Assembly (NCBI GenBank): GCA_009924765.1
Contig: RFQW01000121.1
Location: 1-5,850 of the forward strand
Direction: 5' to 3'
DNA length: 5,850 nt
Source of the DNA: Planctomycetota bacterium
GTDB lineage: Bacteria; Planctomycetota; Phycisphaerae; Phycisphaerales; SM1A02
Positions 1 through 5,210 of the stretch are shown piece by piece (the stretch's first letter is position 1; each line of letters starts with the position of its first letter). The notes below the pieces were generated by a model, which made no database searches, was not told the origin of the DNA, and worked only from the letters and a program-made list of their open reading frames with translations. Position numbers and translations under genes: made by a program.

Positions 1-1428
1 CACCACCGGTCGCACGCCGAGTGACTGCAGTCGAGCGATGGCGGCGCGGGCGTCGGGGCGCTCGCGGTCGCTGAGCGCGATGGCGCCCTGCGGCACGCCA
101 TCGAGCAGCACGGTCATGATGGTGTGGCCCTGCGCGTCGAGTTCGGTGATGGCCTGCTGCAGCGTCGCGGGCACCGGTGCGCCGCTCTCGGCGAGCAGGC
201 GCGGCGAACCCGCCTGCAGTCGCGCGCCCTGCAGCGTGCCTTCAAGACCCTTGCCCTTGATGGCCGCCACACCGTCGGCGGTGAGCACGGGCACGCCGCG
301 CGTTTCCGCGGCCAGCACAACGGCGCGCGCGATCGGATGCTCGCTGCGACGCTCCAGCGCGGCGGCCAGCGAAAGCAGGCGCACCTCGTCCACGCCGGGC
401 ACCGTGGCGATGGAGATGATCTCGGGGCGACCTGCGGTGATGGTGCCCGTCTTGTCCATGGCGATCGCGCGGATCTCGGCCAGGCTTTCCAGATGCAGAC
501 CGCCCTTGATCAGCACACCGCTGCGGGCGGCACGCGCCACGCCTGCCAGCACGGCGGCGGGGGTGCTGATGGCCAGCGCGCACGGACTTGCACCCACCAG
601 CATGGCGATCGCGCGAAGCAGCGCTTGATCGAACGGCAGCCAACCCAGAAGCGGCGGAAGCACGATGGCGGCCACGGTGCCTGCCACCACGCATGGAACG
701 TAGATGCGCGTGAAGGCCTCGGCGGTGCGCTGCGTGCGACCCTTCTGGTGCTGCGCTTCCTCCACCAGACGGATCATGCGCGACATGGTGCTGTCGGCGG
801 AGCGCTTGGTCACGCTCACTTCCAGACTTCCGTCGCCGTTCACGGTGCCGGCGAACACGTCGTCGCCCGGCGACTTCTCCACCGGCACGCTCTCGCCGGT
901 GATGGGGCTCTGATCCACCGCGCCCGAGCCGGCGCGCACGCGACCGTCGGCGGGCAGGCGTTCGCCGGGGCGCACGATCACCACATCATCGACCTGCAGC
1001 TGCTCCACCGGCACTTCCTGTTCCTGCGTGCCGCGCAGCAGGCGCGCGGTCTTGGGCGCCAGCTTGCCCAGCGCGCGGATGGCCTTGCGCGCCTGACCCA
1101 TGGCGTAGTGCTCCAGCGCGTTGCCGAGCGCGAACAGGAACAGCAGCAGGCCGCCATCGACCCACTTGCCGATGAAGGCCGCACCCACGGCGGCCACCAC
1201 CATGAGGAAGTCCACGTCGAGATGTGCGCGAAGCGCCAGCTTCAGGCCGCGCACGAACGCCTCGAGACCGGCGATCAGGTACGCGGCCATGAACAGCGCC
1301 AGCTGCACTTCGCGCGGCGCGCCGATCCATTCCCGCTGCATCGCGTAGGCCGTGGCCAGTGCCAATCCGGCAAGCACCGGCACCAGCAGTTCCGAGATGC
1401 CGGAGCCTTCCTCGCCGTGCGGATCCAT
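1..1428 (-). CDS. P1B-type metal-transporting ATPase, SPC (P1B-4-like) class, 3' end outside the window
   Basis: An ATP-driven metal exporter of the inner membrane. I translated 476 continuous codons on the minus strand from ATG 1428 to the left edge with no stop. Visible landmarks are membrane helices near residues 13-30, 42-60, 72-86 and 90-106, the actuator-domain TGES at 177-180, helices near 244-261 and 270-295, the transport motif SPC at 281-283, the phosphorylation motif DKTGT at 325-329 (Asp325 is phosphorylated), and the nucleotide-domain SEHP at 362-365 with a following GKG near 392-394. SPC instead of CPC is the hallmark of the P1B-4 group (CoaT, CtpD, plant HMA1), linked to Co, Zn, Fe or Ni efflux, so the metal is not decided here. 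There is no N-terminal CxxC or His-rich metal-binding domain. The hinge GDGxND and the last two helices must lie to the left of the window. An in-frame GTG at 1461 could add 11 residues (see the promoter entry). The family call is very sure and the metal is not. Confidence 0.95.
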   Translation of the reverse strand, partial: MDPHGEEGSGISELLVPVLAGLALATAYAMQREWIGAPREVQLALFMAAYLIAGLEAFVRGLKLALRAHLDVDFLMVVAAVGAAFIGKWVDGGLLLFLFALGNALEHYAMGQARKAIRALGKLAPKTARLLRGTQEQEVPVEQLQVDDVVIVRPGERLPADGRVRAGSGAVDQSPITGESVPVEKSPGDDVFAGTVNGDGSLEVSVTKRSADSTMSRMIRLVEEAQHQKGRTQRTAEAFTRIYVPCVVAGTVAAIVLPPLLGWLPFDQALLRAIAMLVGASPCALAISTPAAVLAGVARAARSGVLIKGGLHLESLAEIRAIAMDKTGTITAGRPEIISIATVPGVDEVRLLSLAAALERRSEHPIARAVVLAAETRGVPVLTADGVAAIKGKGLEGTLQGARLQAGSPRLLAESGAPVPATLQQAITELDAQGHTIMTVLLDGVPQGAIALSDRERPDARAAIARLQSLGVRPVV

Positions 1429-1490
1429 GTCATGCGAGGAGGGGATGGCGTCGTCGGTCACACGGCGAAAGATAGCCGCGTGGCGATACC
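1429..1490. promoter_or_regulatory. Divergent intergenic region between ATPase and flavoprotein genes
   Basis: This 62-base gap must hold the 5' signals of both divergent genes. On the minus strand TATCTT (1474-1469) is a fair -10 hexamer, followed after seven bases by an in-frame GTG at 1461. That spacing would suit a leaderless ATPase transcript starting at that GTG. Otherwise ATG 1428 is used, with no clear ribosome binding site in front of it. On the plus strand only weak GATA-type hexamers are seen (1471-1476 and 1485-1490), and no convincing -35 was found on either strand. I see no inverted repeat that clearly looks like a metal-regulator operator. Confidence 0.3.
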
Positions 1491-2165
1491 ATGACGCGAA
1501 TGGACACCTTCCGATTTCCACCGCCCACGCCGAGCGACCTTGGTGACCGCGAAGTGCCGCGTGACGGCTCGCGTCTGCAGGGCGTGCGTGTGGCGCTGCT
1601 GGTGACCGGAGGCATCGCGGCGTTCAAGGCGCCCATGATCGCGCGTGCGCTGCGACGACAGGGCGCGCAGGTGACCGCCTTCTGCAGCGAGGAAGCGCTT
1701 CGCTACGTCACGCAGGACGCGATGGAGTGGAGCACCACGAATCCGGTGGTGGTGCGGCTGTCGGCCCACGCCGAGCATCTGTCCGATGCCGCGCCCTTCG
1801 ATGCATATCTGGTCGCGCCCGCCACGGCGGCCACCATCGCGCGCATGGCGTGCGGTCTGGCCGAGGGCGTGGTCGGCGCCACGCTGGCCAGCGCCATCGG
1901 ACGCATGGAGCGCGGGCAGGCACGCGTGCTGGTGGCGCCCACCATGCACGGCAGCATGCACACCAGCATTCTTGTGGAGAATCTGGAGAAGCTGCATCGC
2001 ATCGGCGTGCGGGTGATTCCGCCGCGCGACGCCTATGGCAAGCACAACCTTCCGGATGAAGCCACGCTGGTGCAGGAAGTGTGCGCGGCGATGGAAGGCG
2101 CATCCACGAAGACGACCGCAAAGGATCCGAACCACGCATCTCGAGGGAGCGTTCAACGCCCATGA
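1491..2165 (+). CDS. CoaC/EpiD-family flavoprotein, phosphopantothenoylcysteine decarboxylase-like
   Basis: A 224-residue cytosolic flavoprotein of the HFCD (CoaC/EpiD/Dfp) family. Its best-known role is FMN-dependent decarboxylation of 4'-phosphopantothenoylcysteine in coenzyme A synthesis. Landmarks are the FMN-binding start VTGGIAAFK at about 38-46, a His at 96 exactly 14 residues before the Pro of APATAATIARMACG (109-122), matching the catalytic His spacing of E. coli CoaBC, and PTMHGSM at 150-156 in the place of the usual PxMNxxM. The end, VIPPRDAYGK at 175-184, replaces the bacterial ACGxxGxGRM clamp. These features recall archaeal-type CoaC proteins. There is no CoaB synthetase domain, so the ligase, if any, is encoded elsewhere. 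The first 30 residues are Pro/Arg-rich and not part of the fold, and Met4 (position 1500) is an alternative start. The last four bases overlap the next gene. The family is sure. CoaC activity is likely but not proven, since other HFCD enzymes exist. Confidence 0.85.
   Translation: MTRMDTFRFPPPTPSDLGDREVPRDGSRLQGVRVALLVTGGIAAFKAPMIARALRRQGAQVTAFCSEEALRYVTQDAMEWSTTNPVVVRLSAHAEHLSDAAPFDAYLVAPATAATIARMACGLAEGVVGATLASAIGRMERGQARVLVAPTMHGSMHTSILVENLEKLHRIGVRVIPPRDAYGKHNLPDEATLVQEVCAAMEGASTKTTAKDPNHASRGSVQRP
2143..2149 (+). promoter_or_regulatory. Possible ribosome binding site for the propeller gene
   Basis: The purine run GAGGGAG lies inside the end of the flavoprotein gene, 12 bases before ATG 2162. 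The spacing is longer than ideal, but it is the clearest Shine-Dalgarno-like string near this start. It supports 2162 over the in-frame ATG at 2081, whose product would put a charged 27-residue extension in front of the signal peptide. Confidence 0.4.
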
Positions 2166-3568
2166 TCACCGCCACCATCCTGTCCCTGTCCGCGTCCGCC
2201 GCGCTTGCGCAGATCAGCCCCACGCCCATCAGCGTGAACGGCCAGGTGCCGAAGCTGGTGCACACCGCTGCCGGCAGCCCGATGACCGAGACCGCCACCG
2301 TGCAGTGCCCGCTTCCGAGCGTGGCGCCCGCCTTCGGCAACGTGCTCGACTTCGCCGGCGACCGGCTGGTGATCACCGGCGCGTGCATCGTGCGGCAGCC
2401 CGGTGCGGATGGCCAGGTCGCCACGTTCGAGCTGCATCCCGACGGCACATGGAAGACGCAGCCGAACATGCCGCAGGTGGCCGGCCTGCGTCCCGAGGAA
2501 TTCGTGCTGCAGCGCATCGCCTGCAACGCCGACACGCTGGTGACGCCCATCACGCGCAAGAGCGGTTCGAGCGATCTGGTGTGGTTCGCGCGCGTGAACG
2601 AGGCGCAGACCTGGAAGCAGATGGGCATGATCAAGGCCCCGCCCGGCGCCAGTCGCGTGAACTTCGGCGGCGCCATCGCCATGCAGGGCAACCTGCTCGC
2701 GGTGAACGAGGTGAGCGTGCGGCCCGGTCTGAGCGACGAGCAGTACCTGACCAGTCCGAAGGTGTATCTGTTCGAGCGCACGGACACGGGCTGGAAGGCC
2801 GCCGGGTCGCTGCAGCGCGACGAGGCGAAGAAGCCCTGGTGGTTCGGTGCGTCGCTGGCGATCAGCGGCGACACGCTGGTGGTGGGCTACCCCGCGGCGC
2901 TGCAGCCCTTCCAGAGTGACAAGGCGCGCGCCGGCAACGAGTCACCCAAGGTGTGCGTGTATCGACGCGGCGACAAGGGCTGGGGACTGGAGCAGGAAAT
3001 CGAGTCGTCGGGGCTGAGCCCGTACTTCGGTTTCGGCAATCGCGTCGCGATCGATGGCGACCTGATGGCGGTGCAGTCGCTCAATCCCTTTGCAGAGGGC
3101 GCCGACGTGTTCGTGTTCCGTCGCACCGATGGCGTGTGGAACATCGAGGCGCAGCTGATGCCGGGCGCGGATGTGACGCGTGGCCGCGGATTCGGCTTTG
3201 CGCTGCAGGTGAGCGGTGGCCGCGTGATCGTGGGCGACTCCAGCGCCGAGGAGGCGGGGGACAAGAGCGGTCGCGTGTTCGTGTTCGAGAAGGTGGGCAC
3301 GCTGTGGATCGAGACCACGCGGTTGAAGCCCAAGATCTTCTGCGCGCCCGCCAGCTTCGGCAGCGCCATCGCGGCGAAGTGGCCATGGATCGCCGTGGGC
3401 CGCGTGCACAACGAGCGTCTGGGCGTGGAGCCGGGTGGCGCCTACATGTTCGACATGCGCACGGCGCCGCCGCCGCCCGCGCCGCCAGCGGCGACCGAGC
3501 AGCCCGCGCAGACGAAGCGCATGCCCACGGACGATCCCGCGAACGTCAACTCCACTGGCGCACGCTGA
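2162..3568 (+). CDS. Secreted seven-repeat beta-propeller protein (FG-GAP/integrin-alpha-like repeats)
   Basis: A 468-residue exported protein of unknown role. Residues 1-17 form a short signal peptide, with a hydrophobic run and then ALA-Q as a likely signal peptidase I site. Its n-region unusually lacks Lys or Arg. The rest contains a repeat of about 40-60 residues whose units begin with FG or a similar pair, then a strand of the form AIxGDxLVVG, then a strand such as VFVFR followed by a turn and a Trp. I place units at about 59-99, 114-152 (degenerate), 168-212, 228-275, 289-327, 343-384 and 399-431, which would close a seven-bladed propeller. The family's calcium-binding DxDxDG loops are not evident. 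A Pro/Ala-rich tail (435-450) and a polar C-terminus follow, and I see no sorting anchor. The start is chosen by the ATGA overlap with the flavoprotein gene and by the signal peptide. The fold class is well supported. Ligand and location (periplasm or outside) are unknown. Confidence 0.85.
   Translation: MITATILSLSASAALAQISPTPISVNGQVPKLVHTAAGSPMTETATVQCPLPSVAPAFGNVLDFAGDRLVITGACIVRQPGADGQVATFELHPDGTWKTQPNMPQVAGLRPEEFVLQRIACNADTLVTPITRKSGSSDLVWFARVNEAQTWKQMGMIKAPPGASRVNFGGAIAMQGNLLAVNEVSVRPGLSDEQYLTSPKVYLFERTDTGWKAAGSLQRDEAKKPWWFGASLAISGDTLVVGYPAALQPFQSDKARAGNESPKVCVYRRGDKGWGLEQEIESSGLSPYFGFGNRVAIDGDLMAVQSLNPFAEGADVFVFRRTDGVWNIEAQLMPGADVTRGRGFGFALQVSGGRVIVGDSSAEEAGDKSGRVFVFEKVGTLWIETTRLKPKIFCAPASFGSAIAAKWPWIAVGRVHNERLGVEPGGAYMFDMRTAPPPPAPPAATEQPAQTKRMPTDDPANVNSTGAR
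3466..3516 (+). repeat. Low-complexity GCC/CCG-rich tract encoding a Pro/Ala linker
   Basis: A short run of CCG/GCC triplets near the 3' end of the propeller gene encodes APPPPAPPAATEQPAQ. It probably forms a flexible linker between the last blade and the polar C-terminus. Such tracts are prone to slippage in replication and to sequencing error. The reading frame stays open through it here. Confidence 0.55.
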
Positions 3569-3866
3569 ACGCCAGCATCACGAAGCCGGCGGCCAGTTCG
3601 AACGACTTTTCCCAGCCAGCCGGCCACTGTGCCGGAGCGACGGGATTGAGCAGCGCAGCCAGGAAGGCCAGCGTGCCTGCCCACGCCGCGCTGCCGTTGC
3701 GCGCGCACTGGAAGGCGGCCACGGCGCTGACGCCGAACACACCCCACTGCGCGTAGTCCTTCACGGCGCCGACCGAGAGCTTGGCGATGATGCCGAATTC
3801 AACGGCACCCATGGCCACCAGCCATGCGCCTGCCACCGCGATCGTGATCAACCACCACCTTGGCAT
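3546..3866 (-). CDS. Small four-helix integral membrane protein (DUF6804-like)
   Basis: A 106-residue inner-membrane protein with no known function. Predicted helices are at about 5-24, 38-55, 60-77 and 86-103. A loop with LLNPVAP at 72-78 is followed by a W-E-x-x-x-E element (85-90) and the last helix. This pattern, with a polar segment then W in an early helix and LLNPxxP before the final helix, recalls the small DUF6804-type membrane proteins. The assignment is from memory of the pattern and tentative. I chose ATG 3866 because a start at 4004 would add 46 Cys/Arg-rich, non-helical residues and would run into the exporter gene on the other strand. The 3' end overlaps the propeller gene tail-to-tail by 23 bases. 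Confidence 0.65.
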   Translation of the reverse strand: MPRWWLITIAVAGAWLVAMGAVEFGIIAKLSVGAVKDYAQWGVFGVSAVAAFQCARNGSAAWAGTLAFLAALLNPVAPAQWPAGWEKSFELAAGFVMLAFSVRQWS

Positions 3867-3969
3867 GCGCGAAGCATAACGGGATGCATGTGGAGGCGGG
3901 CTACACTCGTCCCTTCGCCAGCACCAACTGCATCCTGATGCACGCGCCAGACACTGCCCACACGCCGAG
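3867..3969. promoter_or_regulatory. Divergent promoter region between small membrane protein and exporter
   Basis: A 103-base gap between divergent genes. On the minus strand TATGCT (3878-3873) is a good -10 hexamer only six bases before ATG 3866, so that transcript could begin at or next to its start codon (leaderless). On the plus strand TACACT (3902-3907) is a candidate -10 about 62 bases before ATG 3970. No strong -35 match was found at 16-18 bases from either. I see no terminator or operator-like palindrome. Confidence 0.35.
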
Positions 3970-4695
3970 ATGATGGAAAGCTCCACCAACATGCCGCAGC
4001 CCACGCCCGATCACGGCGCGCTGTCCGATGCCGAGCGCTTTCTGGTGGAACTGGCGCGTGACCTGCATCGCTTCGGCACGCCGGCGCATCGCTTGGAGGA
4101 GCAGGTGTCGCGCTGTGGCGCGAGGCTAGGCGTTCCCACGACCATGTTCAGTCTGCCCACCTTCCTGGCGCTGGCGTTCGGTCCGCTGGACCGGCAGCGC
4201 GTGGTGAACGTGCGCGTGGATCCGGGTTCCACCGACCTGGGGCGACTGCACGCGATGGAAGGCATCCAGCGGCGCGTGTTGACCGGCGAGATCAGTCCAA
4301 GCGTGGGAGCCGCCTCGTTGCGCGAACTGGGCGCGAGTCCGCCGGCGTTCAACCAGTGGTTCACCTGGGCTGCCTACGGCTTGTCGGCGATGGCGGCCAC
4401 CCGATTCTTCGGCGGTGATGTGCGCGATGCGGTCGCAGGTGCGATCGTGGGCCTGCTTGTCGGCGGCCTTTCGCTGGCGCTGAATGCGCACTCCGATCGC
4501 GCGGCGCTGGCCGAATTCCTGGCAGGCATCGTGGCCACGCTGGGCGCGTGGGCGCTGGCGCACCTGATGCCACCCATCACCATGGGTGCGGTCATGCTTG
4601 CAGGCGTGGTGGTGCTGCTGCCCGGCTTCAACATGACGCGCTCGCTGGTGGAACTGGCCACGCGCAACCTCGCAGCCGCTTCATGGGTTCGGTGA
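3970..4695 (+). CDS. thrE: ThrE-type threonine/serine exporter, N-terminal part (lacks last helix of domain 1)
   Basis: The first part of a ThrE-family (TC 2.A.79, PF06738) exporter, which in Corynebacterium exports threonine and serine by proton-motive force. The 241-residue product has a soluble region with FLVELARDLHRFG (24-36), HRLEE (40-44) and the VPTTMFSLPT segment (55-64) typical of this domain. Helices follow at about 129-147, 153-172, 181-199 and 204-218, ending in LLPG (216-219) and an ELATRNL element (228-234). The frame then ends in a few unrelated residues (SWVR) at TGA 4693-4695. In family members another helix should follow at once. That helix is encoded in the next frame, so the domain is cut one helix short. 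The start may be ATG 3970, 3973 or 3991; the last has GGAAAG ten bases ahead. The paired E. coli form YjjP/YjjB is split at a different place, after this helix. Confidence 0.88.
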   Translation: MMESSTNMPQPTPDHGALSDAERFLVELARDLHRFGTPAHRLEEQVSRCGARLGVPTTMFSLPTFLALAFGPLDRQRVVNVRVDPGSTDLGRLHAMEGIQRRVLTGEISPSVGAASLRELGASPPAFNQWFTWAAYGLSAMAATRFFGGDVRDAVAGAIVGLLVGGLSLALNAHSDRAALAEFLAGIVATLGAWALAHLMPPITMGAVMLAGVVVLLPGFNMTRSLVELATRNLAAASWVR

Positions 4696-4697
4696 TG
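4663..4697 (+). other. thrE: Frame-change junction inside the ThrE coding sequence
   Basis: Conserved ThrE residues run in one frame up to CTC at 4669-4671 (TRNL), and resume in the frame one base back from CGC at 4677-4679 (RFMGSV). The break thus lies within about 4672-4680. One missing base (or an equivalent loss of 3n+1 bases) would explain it. No X-XXY-YYZ slippery heptamer is present. The upstream frame stops at TGA 4693-4695, which overlaps ATG 4695-4697. Whether this is a sequence error, a real mutation or a tolerated split cannot be decided from the window. Confidence 0.75.
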
Positions 4698-5210
4698 ACG
4701 CTGGTGGCGCTCGGCTTCGGCGCAGCGATCGGCGATCGCATCGTGATGCGTCTGCCGCTGGCCGAGATGCAGCCACCGATGCCTGCGCTGGATTGGCTCG
4801 GCGTGCTGCCCGCTGCACTGATCAGTTCGATGGCCGCGGTGATCCTGCTGCAGGCGCGCTGGCGCGACACGGGCTGGATCGTGCTTGCGGCGCTGCTGGG
4901 GCTCTACGGCGCGCGTCTTGGCGCCATGCTGCTGGGGCCCGAACTTGGCGTGTGCCTGGGCGCATTCGTGGTGGGCATCTCCGGCAACGTGTTCAGTCGC
5001 GTGTTCCGACGCGCCGCCGTCACCATGGTGGCGCCGGGTCTGCTGCCGCTGGTGCCAGGCTCGCTCGGCATGCGCGGAACGGCGTTCCTGTTCATGGACA
5101 GCCCGGCACGCAGCGCATCCTGGGCGATCGCCGCACTGGTGATCGCTGGAGCGCTGGTGGCCGGGGTGTTGGCCGCCAATGTGTTCGTGCCGCCGCGGCG
5201 AAGCGCCTGA
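4683..5210 (+). CDS. thrE: ThrE-type exporter, C-terminal part (last helix of domain 1 plus YjjB-like domain)
   Basis: A 175-residue membrane protein continuing the ThrE protein in another frame. It opens with GSVMTLVALGFGAAIG (2-17), which matches the last helix of the ThrE N-terminal domain. The second domain (PF12821, ThrE_2/YjjB-like) follows, with helices near 35-52, 58-78, 80-98 and 150-170. The family signature lies between them: GNVFSRVFRRAA, then APGLLPLVPGSLGMRG at about 118-133. Joined with the upstream part this gives about 410 residues, the usual size of a one-chain ThrE. Start choices are ATG 4683 (used here) or ATG 4695, which shares one base with the upstream stop (TGATG) and would allow re-initiation. 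Neither has a clear Shine-Dalgarno site. Codons upstream of 4683 in this frame are the out-of-frame image of the first part. The stop at 5208-5210 directly abuts the stop of the convergent SYLF gene. Confidence 0.85.
   Translation: MGSVMTLVALGFGAAIGDRIVMRLPLAEMQPPMPALDWLGVLPAALISSMAAVILLQARWRDTGWIVLAALLGLYGARLGAMLLGPELGVCLGAFVVGISGNVFSRVFRRAAVTMVAPGLLPLVPGSLGMRGTAFLFMDSPARSASWAIAALVIAGALVAGVLAANVFVPPRRSA

Noticed and set aside
124..1494. A 456-codon open frame on the plus strand opposite the ATPase gene
   Set aside because: It is His/Arg/Gln-rich with no recognisable domain and lies fully antisense to the P1B ATPase, whose motifs are unmistakable. Long antisense open frames are expected at this GC content.
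2081..2161. Upstream start (ATG 2081) for the propeller gene
   Set aside because: It would put 27 charged residues in front of a signal peptide. ATG 2162 gives a direct signal peptide and an ATGA overlap.
1708..2874. A 388-codon open frame on the minus strand across the flavoprotein/propeller junction
   Set aside because: The composition is unlike a folded protein (Pro/Arg/Ser/Cys-rich), and it spans two well-supported genes on the other strand. It is an antisense shadow.
3867..4004. Longer version of the small membrane protein starting at 4004
   Set aside because: The extra 46 residues are Cys/Arg-rich with no helix pattern and overlap the start of the divergent exporter gene. MPRWW at 3866 begins the helical protein cleanly.
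4672..4697. Programmed ribosomal frameshift joining the two ThrE frames
   Set aside because: There is no slippery heptamer and no evident downstream stem or pseudoknot. An indel or restart at TGATG is simpler.
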